Assembly: GCF_016031635.1 (NCBI RefSeq)
Contig: NZ_JACEGD010000014.1
Span: 62,001-126,000 of the forward strand
Reading direction: 5' to 3'
DNA: 64,000 nt
Origin: Bradyrhizobium diversitatis
Lineage (GTDB): Bacteria; Pseudomonadota; Alphaproteobacteria; Rhizobiales; Xanthobacteraceae
Shown: positions 1 through 8,214 of the stretch, in pieces
Layout of the letters: each line of letters starts with the position of its first letter
How positions within the stretch are numbered: the first letter of the stretch is position 1
Program-made: the position numbers and the translations under genes
Notes under the pieces: generated by a model
The model's input: only the letters and a program-made list of their open reading frames with translations
Database searches by the model: none
Told to the model about the DNA's origin: nothing

Positions 1-183
1 GGCCTGTCCGGCCAGGCCGGCGCGGTCCGTCACGGCATCTCCAAGGCGCTCACCTATTTCGAGCCGGAGCTGCGCGGCGTGCTCAAGAAGGGCGGCTTCC
101 TCACCCGCGACTCGCGCGTGGTCGAACGCAAGAAGTACGGCAAGGCCAAGGCCCGCCGCTCCTTCCAGTTCTCGAAGCGTTAA
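1..183 (+). CDS. rpsI: 30S ribosomal protein S9 (3' part)
   Basis: The gene is cut by the window start; the last 60 codons are present and end in TAA. The encoded tail contains GLSGQAGAVRHGISKAL, LTRDSRVVERKKYGKAKARR and the end FQFSKR, the conserved C-terminus of S9, whose basic tail reaches into the ribosomal P site and contacts tRNA. The family is about 130-160 residues, so roughly the N-terminal half or more lies upstream, where rplM normally precedes it. A strong hairpin with a T-run follows about 50 bp later. Identification is secure; only the start is missing. Confidence 0.95.
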   Translation, partial: GLSGQAGAVRHGISKALTYFEPELRGVLKKGGFLTRDSRVVERKKYGKAKARRSFQFSKR

Positions 184-231
184 TCGCTTTTGTCGCATTC
201 GCCGCGAAAGCGGCTTCAATGAGATGCAAAA

Positions 232-256
232 GGGCGCTGATTTCAGCGCCCTTTTT
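232..256 (+). terminator. Rho-independent terminator after rpsI
   Basis: A GGGCGCTGA / TCAGCGCCC stem with a minimal loop is followed directly by TTTTT. It lies about 50 bp after the rpsI stop and ends the ribosomal transcript. Confidence 0.85.
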
Positions 257-413
257 GCTGTTCGTTTGTATGCAAATTGATGGCGTGTTTCCCGAAAACT
301 TAGGGATCCGCGAAAACCTGAATGGAACTCGCCGGACCTAGCGTCGCCTTTCGGAAGGGCGCGCAAATCGGATGTTCCGATCGCGTAACTGCTATGTTCT
401 AGAGGGGGCCGAC

Positions 414-1634
414 ATGATGTCGCTCGATAGCATCACGCTCTATTTGGTCGCCACCATGGTTGCCGCACTGCTCGGCGCCATGATGGTGTTTTTCGGCAAG
501 CAGGAGAACAGCCCCGCGCTGAAATGGTGGGGCACCGCCTATCTGCTCGGTGCCGCCTCGGTCGCGCTGTGGACGGCGGCGGGCGACAGGCTGGGTCCCC
601 ATATTTATCTTGCGCTGAACGCCGTCGGTTTCGTCGCCTGCGGCATGGTGTGGAATGCGGCGCGCGTCTTCCACGGCCGCAAGCCGAACTGGCCCGGTCT
701 CGTGCTTGGTGCGCTCGCCTGGGTCACTGCTGCGACGCTGCTCGATCCCGCCGCGTCCATGCTGCGCATGCTCCTCGGTGCCGGTATCGTCTCGATCTAT
801 GCGGCGCTGACCGCGAGCGAGCTCTGGACCGAACGGCGCAAGAGCGTGCAACGGCGCTGGCCCGCCTTCGTGATTCCGGTGATGCACGGCTGCGTGTTGA
901 TGCTGCCGATCCTGATCGGCAGCTTCCTGCGCCCGCATGATGCCGGCTTCTCCTCGAGCATCTGGGTCACCGTGTTCGCGGTCGAGCTCATACTCTATTC
1001 CGTCGGCACCGTGTTCGTGATCTTCATGCTGGTGTCGGAACGCACCGTCACCGCGCATCGGACCGCGGCGTCCACCGATCCTTTGACCGGCATGCTCAAC
1101 CGCCGCGGCTTCTCGGAGGCCTGCGCGCGCGTGATCGAGCGCGAGGCCAAGGCCGGGCGTCCCGTGACCGTGATGATCTTCGACATCGACCACTTCAAGT
1201 CGATCAACGACCGCTTCGGCCATCCTGCCGGCGACGAGATGCTGAAGCTTTTCTCCACCGTCGTCGTCAGCAATTTGCGCATCTCCGACCTCTCGGGCCG
1301 CATCGGCGGCGAGGAGTTCGCCGCGCTCCTGCCGTGTTCGCTGGAGGAGGGCGTGCTGGTCGCCGAGCGCGTGCGCGAAGCGTTCGAGACCTCCGGCGTC
1401 GTGGTCGACGAGGGCCCGGTCGACACCACGGTCAGCATCGGCGTCGCCGGCGGTCCGGCCGGCACCGAACTCGAAGTGCTGCTGGCCTCGGCCGACACCG
1501 CGCTCTACCAGGCCAAGCGCGGCGGCCGTAACCGCGTCGAGGCGGCCGAGGAGCTGCCACTGTCGCTGGAGAACTGGCGCCGCCAGAGCGCGGCACGGAT
1601 CGGCGCGCCGCGGGCGCGGCCGGCCACCGCCTGA
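414..1634 (+). CDS. Membrane-bound GGDEF diguanylate cyclase
   Basis: Predicted to make cyclic di-GMP from two GTP at the inner membrane. The first ~210 residues form about six to seven hydrophobic segments. The C-terminal half is a GGDEF domain with DPLTGMLNRRGF, FDIDHFKSINDRFGH and the active-site signature GGEEF at about residues 298-302. An RxxD inhibitory site (RISD, ~289-292) sits five residues before it, so product feedback inhibition is likely. There is no EAL domain, so it should only synthesise the messenger. The ATG at 414 is preferred because AGAGGGGG lies 5-6 bases upstream; an in-frame ATG at 372 would add 14 residues without an RBS. The signal sensed by the membrane part is unknown. 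Confidence 0.88.
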   Translation: MMSLDSITLYLVATMVAALLGAMMVFFGKQENSPALKWWGTAYLLGAASVALWTAAGDRLGPHIYLALNAVGFVACGMVWNAARVFHGRKPNWPGLVLGALAWVTAATLLDPAASMLRMLLGAGIVSIYAALTASELWTERRKSVQRRWPAFVIPVMHGCVLMLPILIGSFLRPHDAGFSSSIWVTVFAVELILYSVGTVFVIFMLVSERTVTAHRTAASTDPLTGMLNRRGFSEACARVIEREAKAGRPVTVMIFDIDHFKSINDRFGHPAGDEMLKLFSTVVVSNLRISDLSGRIGGEEFAALLPCSLEEGVLVAERVREAFETSGVVVDEGPVDTTVSIGVAGGPAGTELEVLLASADTALYQAKRGGRNRVEAAEELPLSLENWRRQSAARIGAPRARPATA

Positions 1635-1690
1635 TCGCAGGGGCCTTGCGGTAATCCTCTGTTTACCGTTCGATTCCTACCATCGCGGGC

Positions 1691-1927
1691 ATGGAATCGA
1701 TCCGTCGACAGAATCCGCAAATCACCCTGATGTCGCTCGAAGCAGCCGCGGCCTCCGCACGCGGAGGCTTCGCCTGTCTGTTCTCGACCGCCGATGAATA
1801 CGAGACGGCGCTGATCGCCGAGCGTCGCGCGCAGGGGCGCTATGGCCAGCACCGCAGCTATTGGCCGTTCGCAATGTTCGCCGGTTGCGTGTTCATCGTT
1901 GCGGGCACCGTTTTGCTGCTCGCCTGA
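1691..1927 (+). CDS. Small single-pass membrane protein, unknown function
   Basis: A 78-residue protein with a soluble N-terminal ~55 residues, including an acidic/basic stretch (STADEYETALIAERRAQG), and one C-terminal hydrophobic segment (WPFAMFAGCVFIVAGTVLLL). It ends almost at the membrane helix, so the topology is probably N-terminus in the cytoplasm with a tail anchor. It stands alone between the diguanylate cyclase and its own terminator. I do not recognise a family. Coding status is supported by the plausible membrane helix and the terminator just after the stop. Confidence 0.55.
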   Translation: MESIRRQNPQITLMSLEAAAASARGGFACLFSTADEYETALIAERRAQGRYGQHRSYWPFAMFAGCVFIVAGTVLLLA

Positions 1928-1966
1928 CAGGCCTGCATTCAAGAGACCTGCATATTCCAGGGAGCC

Positions 1967-1993
1967 AGGCGCCGTTTTCGGCGCCTTTTTCTT
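1967..1993 (+). terminator. Rho-independent terminator
   Basis: The stem AGGCGCCG / CGGCGCCT closes a TTT loop and is followed by a T-rich tract. It lies about 40 bp after the small membrane protein gene. Confidence 0.8.
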
Positions 1994-2042
1994 TGTCGCC
2001 GTCTGCGGTAGACACGCCGATCGAACGAAAAGGTGGAAACCG

Positions 2043-2339
2043 ATGATCACCGAGATCGCGCAAATCGACGTCAAGCCGGGCAGCGAGAAGGATTTCGAGG
2101 CGGCCGTCGCCAAGGCCAAGGCCGCCTTCGGCGGCTCCAAGGGGTTTCACGGCTTCGAATTGCACAAATCCATCGAGAAGCCGCAGCGCTACCGGCTGAT
2201 GGTGAAGTGGGCGACGCTGGAGAACCACACCGTCGACTTCCGCGGCTCGGAGAATTTCACCGAATGGCGCGGCCTCGTCGGCCAGTATTTTGCCTCGCCC
2301 CCCGAGGTCGAGCACACCGAGACCGTGCTGACGACCTGA
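2043..2339 (+). CDS. Antibiotic biosynthesis monooxygenase (ABM) domain protein
   Basis: A 98-residue protein with the compact dimeric alpha/beta ABM fold: start MITEIAQIDVKPGSEKDFE, a central helix rich in Ala/Lys, and RYRLMVKWATLENHTVDFRGSENFTEWR. Single-domain ABM proteins act as small quinol or heme-type monooxygenases or only as ligand-binding dimers, and the substrate cannot be read from sequence. AAGGTGG lies about 8 bases before the ATG at 2043, which decides the start over longer in-frame possibilities upstream. It stands alone, followed by a palindromic repeat. Confidence 0.8.
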   Translation: MITEIAQIDVKPGSEKDFEAAVAKAKAAFGGSKGFHGFELHKSIEKPQRYRLMVKWATLENHTVDFRGSENFTEWRGLVGQYFASPPEVEHTETVLTT

Positions 2340-2354
2340 GCGGCTCTATTTCTG

Positions 2355-2430
2355 GAGCATGATCTCCGCGAAAACGCGTTCCGCGTTTGTCGCGAAGGAA
2401 AACCGCTGCGCACGTTTCCGGATCATGCTC
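2355..2430. repeat. Palindromic intergenic repeat, GCATGATC family (variant copy)
   Basis: An imperfect palindrome bounded by GAGCATGATC and GATCATGCTC, with AAAACCGC...GTTTCCGGATCATGC internal homology to copies at 56579-56627 and 58971-59017. This copy has a longer centre (ACGCGTTCCGCGTTTGTCGCG). It lies between convergent genes and its last base overlaps the stop codon of the AI-2E gene, so it can form the 3' hairpin of both transcripts. Confidence 0.8.
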
Positions 2431-3581
2431 TACGCCGCCTCAGCGAGAGGCGGCGCCTCATAGGTCTTGAAGTGGTCGATCATGACCTTGGCGATGGCGA
2501 CCAGCGGCAGCGCCAGCGCGAGGCCCCAGATGCCGAACACGACGCCGAGCAGGATCTGGAACGCGAACAGCGTGGCCGGCGGGATGTCGAGCGCCTGCCG
2601 CTGCAGGATCGGCGTCAGCACGTAGCTCTCCATGGCGTGAACGCCCATGAAGAGGAGAAAGGCCGACAAGGCCGGGATCCAGCCCGAGGCGAGGCTTGCC
2701 AGCACCACGATGACGCCGGCGATGATGGCTCCGACGGTGGGGATGAAGGCGAGCAGACCCGCCTGGATCCCTAAGATGAACGCGCCGGGGATGCCGATGA
2801 TCGCGAGGCCAATCCAGGTCACGACACCGACCGCGATCATGACGACGATCTGGGCGATCAGCCAGCGCTCCAGCGTTTCGCTGATACGGTCGATGACGAG
2901 GGCGACACGCGTGCGGTGCCTCGCCGGTGCCAGGAACAGCAGGCCGTCATGATAGACGCCCGGCTGGGCGGCGAAGGCAAGGCCCAGGAACAGCACGATG
3001 AAGATGTTGCCGACGCCGTGAATGGTGCCGAGCAGCAGCTTGAAGGTCTGGCTCACGATCGCCCCGCCGCTGGAGGCGAGCGCGCCGGCACCGGGCAAGG
3101 GACCGCGCGATGGCGCCGCTGGCGCGGGCGTTGCGTCCGGCGACGTCATGGCCGAGGCGTCCGACGCAGCGTTGCCGAGATCGAAGAAGCTGGTGTCGAT
3201 GCCGTGGGTTTCCAGGAAGGACCTGACATTCACGATCTGCGACTTGATGGTCTTGCTCAGCAGCGAGGCCTGTTCGGCAATGGTGGCGCCGCCCAGATAG
3301 GCGATGCCCGCCAGAAGCAGGGCGAGCGCGACGCAGACGATCGCAAGTCGGACCGTATGAGGCAGGTGAACCCGGCGGCCGAGCGCATGGACCAGCGCGT
3401 TGAGGCCGAGTCCGAGCAGCATGCCCGTGAAGATCAGCAGCAGGGTGGCTGCAAAATACCATGTGAAGGCGAGCAGTGCGGTGAACAGCACGACGCCGAT
3501 GCCTCCGATCGAAATCGCCCAGGCCTGATCCCGAGCCAGGTCGGTGCGGGTCCGGAGGCGTTCATCTCTGGGAATCGTCAC
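2430..3581 (-). CDS. AI-2E family transporter (PerM/YdiK type)
   Basis: A polytopic inner-membrane protein of 383 residues with about seven to eight hydrophobic segments and the family C-terminal half (GIPGAFILGIQAGLLAFIPT, VGAIIAGVIVVLASL, LLGVVFGIWGLALALPLVA). Members export small molecules or ions; only some have been linked to autoinducer-2, so the substrate is open. Between helices there is a Ser/Ala/Pro-rich stretch (about residues 140-170) that is likely a periplasmic loop. I chose the GTG at 3581 because AAGGA lies six bases upstream; an ATG at 3617 would add 12 basic residues without an RBS. Confidence 0.88.
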   Translation of the reverse strand: MTIPRDERLRTRTDLARDQAWAISIGGIGVVLFTALLAFTWYFAATLLLIFTGMLLGLGLNALVHALGRRVHLPHTVRLAIVCVALALLLAGIAYLGGATIAEQASLLSKTIKSQIVNVRSFLETHGIDTSFFDLGNAASDASAMTSPDATPAPAAPSRGPLPGAGALASSGGAIVSQTFKLLLGTIHGVGNIFIVLFLGLAFAAQPGVYHDGLLFLAPARHRTRVALVIDRISETLERWLIAQIVVMIAVGVVTWIGLAIIGIPGAFILGIQAGLLAFIPTVGAIIAGVIVVLASLASGWIPALSAFLLFMGVHAMESYVLTPILQRQALDIPPATLFAFQILLGVVFGIWGLALALPLVAIAKVMIDHFKTYEAPPLAEAA

Positions 3582-3860
3582 ATTGGATCCTTTTCGAGGG
3601 CGGCGGCGCTTGCGCACTCTTTCGCGAAATCCTGGCGCGGATCAAGCGGGACACGGGCCGGATCGGCGCGCTGGTCGCCAACGCGGGGCTGTAAGTCCCC
3701 TCCGAGCGATCGGACTCGCCGCCGCCCGGCCTGCCACGGCGCTCCAGTCCGGGTATTTGCGCGAAAATAGCATTGCCGTCCCGCGATCCCTTCTGTTGAA
3801 TTTGTTCCATCGGAGGGGCATGTTGACGGAATCTTCTTACCTGGAGGCGCGGAACGACAG

Positions 3861-4634
3861 ATGAGAAAGCCGGTCGTCGGCGTGATCGGGAATTCCCATC
3901 GCGTCGAAAATCGATTTCAGGTCCAGATGGTCGGCGAGCGAAACCTGCGCGCCGTGGCTGAGGTCTCCGGCGGCTTGCCGGTGATGTTCGCGGGCTCGCC
4001 CGACATCACGGATATCGCGGCGCTGCTCGATACCGTGGACGGCATCATTCTCACCGGCGCCCGCGCGAACGTGCACCCGACCCGTTTCAACGTCGATCCT
4101 TGCGAGAAGCACGAGCCCTACGACATCCACCGCGACGAGGTGGCGCTGGCGCTCTCCGTCGCCTGCGTCTCCCGCGGCATCCCCCTGTTCGGCATCTGCC
4201 GCGGTCTCCAGGAGATGAACGTCGCCTTCGGCGGCTCGCTGCATCCCGAGATCCGCGAGATCCCGGGTCGCATGAACCATCGCATGCCCCGGCTCGAGAA
4301 CGGCGAGATCCATCCCGATCCGACGGTGGTGTTCGCCGATCGCCATGACGTCGACCTGACGCCGGGCGGGGCGTTCGCGAGAATCCTCGGCTGCGAGAAG
4401 ATCCGGGTGAATTCGCTGCACGGCCAGGGCATTCTCGAACCCGGCAAGCGCGTCCTGATCGAGGGCGTCGCCGAGGACGGCACGATCGAGGCGATCCGCA
4501 TCGCCGAAGCCCCGGCCTTTGCGCTCGGCGTGCAATGGCATGCGGAGTACGATCCGCAGCACAACCCGATCAACCGCAAGCTGTTCGAGGCCTTTGGCGA
4601 AGCCTTGGTCGAGCGGCAGAAGGCGGCGGCGTAG
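3861..4634 (+). CDS. Gamma-glutamyl-gamma-aminobutyrate hydrolase family (class I amidotransferase-like)
   Basis: A cytoplasmic hydrolase of 257 residues in peptidase family C26, related to PuuD, which releases GABA from gamma-glutamyl-GABA in putrescine breakdown. The nucleophile elbow FGICRG places the catalytic Cys at 113, and GVQWHAEYDP supplies His227 and Glu229. The N-terminus KPVVGVIGNSHRVENRF and the segment IILTGARANVHP match the family. There are no other putrescine genes around it, so the true gamma-glutamyl substrate is inferred only from the family. The start at 3861 follows a GGAGGCG stretch about 15 bases upstream. Confidence 0.85.
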   Translation: MRKPVVGVIGNSHRVENRFQVQMVGERNLRAVAEVSGGLPVMFAGSPDITDIAALLDTVDGIILTGARANVHPTRFNVDPCEKHEPYDIHRDEVALALSVACVSRGIPLFGICRGLQEMNVAFGGSLHPEIREIPGRMNHRMPRLENGEIHPDPTVVFADRHDVDLTPGGAFARILGCEKIRVNSLHGQGILEPGKRVLIEGVAEDGTIEAIRIAEAPAFALGVQWHAEYDPQHNPINRKLFEAFGEALVERQKAAA

Positions 4635-4731
4635 CTCGCGCTCGTGTCCCGGACGCGCTGCAACGCGGGAGCGTTGCGGCGCAGAGCCGGGAAGCCAGCT
4701 TCTGCCACGTTGCACACTCGGCCTGGACTGA

Positions 4732-4764
4732 GTAGGGCGGATTAGCCGAAGGCGTAATCCGCCA
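4732..4764 (+). repeat. REP element, left flank of RAYT
   Basis: A 33-bp element whose core GGCGGATTA...TAATCCGCC forms a hairpin around GCCGAAGGCG. It is the exact reverse complement of 5338-5370. The two copies bracket the transposase gene. Confidence 0.92.
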
Positions 4765-4789
4765 TCTTTACTTCATGGGGCGGCCGCAA

Positions 4790-5323
4790 ATGCCGAACTA
4801 CCGCCGTGCACTTGTTCCAGGTGGCTGCTGGTTCTTCACGGTCAATCTTCTTGATCGTAGGCAGCGGCTGCTCGTCGAGCACATCGCAGCGCTGCGCGCG
4901 GCCGTTGCAGCGACGCGTCGGGACTATTCGTTCACTATCGATGCGTTTGTCGTTCTTCCGGACCACCTTCATGCGGTCTGGACGCTTCCCGGCGGCGATG
5001 CCGACTTTTCGATGCGGTGGAGATCGATCAAAACGCGCTTCGCGAAGTCCCTGCCGAAGACAGAGCCTTTAACCGCTGTACAGATCGCAAGACGGGAGCG
5101 TGGCGTATGGCAGAACCGGTTCTGGGAGCACCTCATCCGCGACGAAACCGACTACGCACGCCATGTCGAGTATTGCTACATCAACCCAGTCAAGCACGGA
5201 TATGTGACCCGCGTGTTGGATTGGCCGCATTCGTCATTTCACCGAGATGTCGAGGCCGGACTGTTTCCGGCGGATTGGGCGGGAGATAGCAACGCGGATG
5301 GTAACTTTGGCGAACGTGCGTGA
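4790..5323 (+). CDS. REP-associated tyrosine transposase (RAYT, Y1 HUH superfamily)
   Basis: A single-strand DNA transposase relative of 177 residues, thought to recognise and move the REP hairpins around it. The sequence shows the family start MPNYRRALVPGG, the metal-binding HLH triad in LPDHLHAVWTLP, SMRWRSIKTRFAK, and WQNRFWEHLIRDETDYARHVEYCYINPVKHG-type helix motifs with the candidate catalytic Tyr near the C-terminal third. The C-terminal end WPHSSFHRDV is also typical. ATG 4790 is preferred: it matches the family N-terminus and has GGGG nine bases upstream; an ATG at 4775 would add MGRPQ. Perfect inverted REPs flank it at 33 bp each. Confidence 0.93.
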   Translation: MPNYRRALVPGGCWFFTVNLLDRRQRLLVEHIAALRAAVAATRRDYSFTIDAFVVLPDHLHAVWTLPGGDADFSMRWRSIKTRFAKSLPKTEPLTAVQIARRERGVWQNRFWEHLIRDETDYARHVEYCYINPVKHGYVTRVLDWPHSSFHRDVEAGLFPADWAGDSNADGNFGERA

Positions 5324-5337
5324 GCGTCGCACGCAGT

Positions 5338-5370
5338 TGGCGGATTACGCCTTCGGCTAATCCGCCCTAC
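5338..5370 (-). repeat. REP element, right flank of RAYT
   Basis: The exact reverse complement of 4732-4764, again with the GGCGGATTA/TAATCCGCC hairpin. It begins 15 bp after the RAYT stop. Confidence 0.92.
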
Positions 5371-5624
5371 GAGGACTGGCTATCCAAGGTGCATCCCAAA
5401 TTTCCGACGGAATAAACTGATCGGTAGGAATTGGTCCGCTCAGATTTTTTCGGCTCTGATTTGTTCTCCGAGAACGAACTGGAGTCAGATGCGGAACGAA
5501 AGCTGATGGCGACTCCGTGGCGCAGGGTTTCTCTACCGTGTTGAATCGTAGATGCACTCAGGCTGTGCTCAGCGAGAGCGTCGCGACCAGACTGCGTCCA
5601 TCGGTCATGCCACCGGCACCAGCC

Positions 5625-5954
5625 TCACACCGCCCGCTCCATCCGTCGTGCGCGATAGGCTTGCGGTGACATCAGCGTCAGCTTGCGGAACGCCTCGCGG
5701 AAGCTGCTCTCATACTCATAGCCGGCAGCGCGCGCAATGGTCTTGATCGGCTGCAGCGTCGATTCCAGCAGGGTGCGCGCGTGCTCGACATGGCGGCGCA
5801 TGATGAAGGATTGCGGCGGCTCGTGCGTGAGCTCCTGGAATTTGCGGCTCAGCGTACGCTCGCTGAGACCGAGCGCGTCGGCAATCCTGCATGGACATTC
5901 CCGTTGCGATGCACAATCGCAACGTTGATCTCCACGCGCAGCATTGAGGTTCAT
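5625..5954 (-). pseudogene. AraC/GlxA-family regulator, C-terminal remnant
   Basis: The encoded 109 residues are only the DNA-binding end of a GlxA-type AraC regulator: IADALGLSERTLSRKFQELT (helix-turn-helix 1), then the linker helix and TIARAAGYEYESSFREAFRK (helix-turn-helix 2) and SPQAYRARR. Family members are about 300-330 residues with an N-terminal DJ-1/PfpI-like domain. Here the first ~20 residues (MNLNAARGDQRCDCASQREC) do not resemble the family and the start of the first HTH helix bundle is missing. Only 38 bp separate it from the divergent NfeD gene, so the 5' part has been lost. Confidence 0.75.
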
Positions 5955-5992
5955 AAGAAGAATACCATATGTCCTGAAAGGGAGCCCTTGCC

Positions 5993-7375
5993 GTGCAGAC
6001 CATGAAGGCGGCCCTCGTTGCGGCGATCACCGTCGTGGCTTTGATCTGCTGCCTCCTTCCCAGCTCAGCGGAGGAGAGCAGCCGTGTTGCAGTTGTTGTT
6101 ACGATCGACGGGGCGATTGGCCCTGCATCGGCCAGCTACGTGCGGGAGGCTTTGGCCAAGGCGAGCGAACGGCGCGCCGAGGTCGTGCTTCTGAGGATGA
6201 ACACTCCCGGCGGTCTCAATTCCAGCATGCGCGAGATCATCGCTGATGTGCTCGCGTCGCCCGTTCCTGTTGTCGGCTACGTCGCTCCTTCCGGCGCCCA
6301 CGCGGCGAGTGCCGGGACCTATATTCTCTATGCGACCCACATCGCGGTGATGGCACCAGGCACCAATATCGGTGCGGCGACGCCGGTCCAGATCGGCGGG
6401 CCGCTGCCGGGCCTGCCAAGCGGTACACCGGACAAGGATGGCAAGGACAAGAAGGATGAGCCGAAGGACGCGATGACGGCGAAGGCCACGAACGATGCCG
6501 TCGCCTTCATCCGCAGCCTCGCCGAGCTGCGTAACCGCAATGCGGACTGGGCGGAGAAGGCGGTCCGTGAGGCTGCAACACTCACTGCCAACGGCGCGCT
6601 GGAGGCACATGCCATCGATCTCGTCGCGCGCGATCAGGCTGAATTGCTGCGGCAGCTCGATGGCCGTGTGGTGGAGGTTGCCGGCGGCAGGACGCAACGC
6701 CTCGCGACGAAGGATGCTGTCGTCGAAGCCATCGAGCCGGGATGGATATCCCGCTTCCTGGCAGTCATCACCAATCCGAACGTGGCATTCATTCTCCTGA
6801 TGGTCGGCATTTACGGCCTGATCTTCGAGTTCGTATCTCCCGGTGCGGTCGCGCCGGGAGTCGTCGGCACGATCTGCCTGCTGACCGGCCTCTACGCACT
6901 CAATTTGCTGCCGATCAATTATGCCGGTCTCGCCTTGATGTTGGTCGGACTGGTGCTTCTCACCGTCGAAGCCTTCAACCCGACCGTGGTGGTCGGCTTC
7001 GGAGGGATCATCGCCTTCGTGCTGGGAGCGATGATGCTTTTCAGGAGCGAGGCGCCTGGCTACCAAGTGTCGTGGTGGGTGATCGGCGCCACTGCGGCAG
7101 TGTTCAGCGGCTTTGCGCTGATCGTGCTTGGTTCGCTTCGGCGCGTCCGCAAAGCTCCTGCGCTGGTCGGCGCACAGGCCATGCGCGGCTTGCCTGCCGA
7201 GATTCTCGACTGGAACGGGAACGAAGGTCATGTCTTCGCCCATGGTGAGCGCTGGCAGGCGCGCGGCGCCGAGACGTTCAGGCCCGGAGAGATCGTCGAA
7301 GTCGCCAACATCATCGACCTGACGCTGCTGATACGCCGCACACCCGCCCGAACAGGCGAGGGAGGTACGTCATGA
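5993..7375 (+). CDS. NfeD-family membrane serine protease (ClpP-class)
   Basis: A 460-residue long-form NfeD protein: signal peptide (~1-27), a periplasmic ClpP-like protease domain, three to four membrane segments (~260-365) and a C-terminal OB-fold (~385-450). The nucleophile is in GAHAASAGTY (Ser106) and the expected Lys is near 165 after a Lys/Asp-rich insert. Long NfeD proteases are thought to cut the C-terminus of a partner stomatin; the slipin gene follows with a 4-bp ATGA overlap, so the two work together in membrane quality control. The start is GTG 5993, with AAGGGAG eight bases upstream; an ATG at 6002 is the alternative. Confidence 0.92.
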   Translation: MQTMKAALVAAITVVALICCLLPSSAEESSRVAVVVTIDGAIGPASASYVREALAKASERRAEVVLLRMNTPGGLNSSMREIIADVLASPVPVVGYVAPSGAHAASAGTYILYATHIAVMAPGTNIGAATPVQIGGPLPGLPSGTPDKDGKDKKDEPKDAMTAKATNDAVAFIRSLAELRNRNADWAEKAVREAATLTANGALEAHAIDLVARDQAELLRQLDGRVVEVAGGRTQRLATKDAVVEAIEPGWISRFLAVITNPNVAFILLMVGIYGLIFEFVSPGAVAPGVVGTICLLTGLYALNLLPINYAGLALMLVGLVLLTVEAFNPTVVVGFGGIIAFVLGAMMLFRSEAPGYQVSWWVIGATAAVFSGFALIVLGSLRRVRKAPALVGAQAMRGLPAEILDWNGNEGHVFAHGERWQARGAETFRPGEIVEVANIIDLTLLIRRTPARTGEGGTS

Positions 7376-8133
7376 TGCTCGAATATCTGACATATGCGGC
7401 GCTTGCGCTGCTCGTCGTCGTGTTTCTGTCCCAGGCTATTCGAATCCTGCGCGAATACGAGCGTGGCGTGATCTTTACGCTCGGCCGCTTTACCGGCGTG
7501 AAGGGCCCGGGTCTCATCATCCTCGTGCCGATCGTGCAGCAGCTCGTAAAGGTTGATCTGCGGGTCATGGTGCAGGTCGTGCCGCCGCAGGACGTGATTT
7601 CGCGGGACAACGTGTCCGTCAAGGTCAATGCCGTTCTGTACTTCCGCATCGTCGATCCCGAGCGGGCAATCATCAAGGTCGGCGACTACATGGCGGCGAC
7701 CAGCCAGCTCGCCCAGACCACGCTGCGCTCGGTGCTCGGCAAGCACGAGCTCGACGAGATGCTTGCCGAGCGGGACAGGCTGAACGCCGACATCCAGGAG
7801 ATCCTCGACAAGCAGACCGACGTCTGGGGCATCAAGGTCACCGGCATCGAGATCAAGGACGTCGATATCAACGAAACCATGGTTCGCGCGATTGCCAAAC
7901 AGGCCGAGGCGGAACGCTTGCGGCGGGCCAAGGTGATCAACGCGATGGGCGAGCAGCAGGCGGCCGAAAAGCTGGTCGAAGCCGGCAGGATCCTCGCGCA
8001 GGAGCCCCAGGCGATGCAGCTGCGTTACTTCGCGGCCCTGCACGACATCGCCGGCGAGCGGTCGTCGACGGTCGTGTTTCCGCTGCCGACGGGCCTGCTC
8101 GACCACTTTATGCCGCGGCCAAATAACCCGTAG
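7372..8133 (+). CDS. Slipin (stomatin-like SPFH/band 7 protein)
   Basis: A 253-residue SPFH protein with one N-terminal membrane hairpin (LTYAALALLVVVFL), the slipin signature REYERGVIFTLGRFTGVKGPG, and the band 7 core through VKVNAVLYFRIVDPERAI and the long C-terminal coiled coil (AIAKQAEAERLRRAKVI, EQQAAEKLVEAG). Slipins form large oligomers on the inner membrane and are the usual partners of long NfeD proteases. The overlap with the upstream protease gene indicates translational coupling. The C-terminus PTGLLDHF lies in the hydrophobic part that such proteases cut. Confidence 0.93.
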   Translation: MMLEYLTYAALALLVVVFLSQAIRILREYERGVIFTLGRFTGVKGPGLIILVPIVQQLVKVDLRVMVQVVPPQDVISRDNVSVKVNAVLYFRIVDPERAIIKVGDYMAATSQLAQTTLRSVLGKHELDEMLAERDRLNADIQEILDKQTDVWGIKVTGIEIKDVDINETMVRAIAKQAEAERLRRAKVINAMGEQQAAEKLVEAGRILAQEPQAMQLRYFAALHDIAGERSSTVVFPLPTGLLDHFMPRPNNP

Positions 8134-8164
8134 CGATAGGCTTGCCGCAACGTCCAAAACGAAA

Positions 8165-8186
8165 AGGCGCCCCTTTCGGAGCGCCT
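8165..8186. terminator. Hairpin between slipin and glnA, probably bidirectional
   Basis: An AGGCGC / GCGCCT stem with flanking CCC/GG pairs sits between the convergent stops of the slipin gene and glnA. It has an A-run on the left and a short T tract on the right, so it can serve both strands. Confidence 0.6.
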
Positions 8187-8214
8187 CTTGCCTGTCGAAA
8201 AGCGTTCGAGCCGA

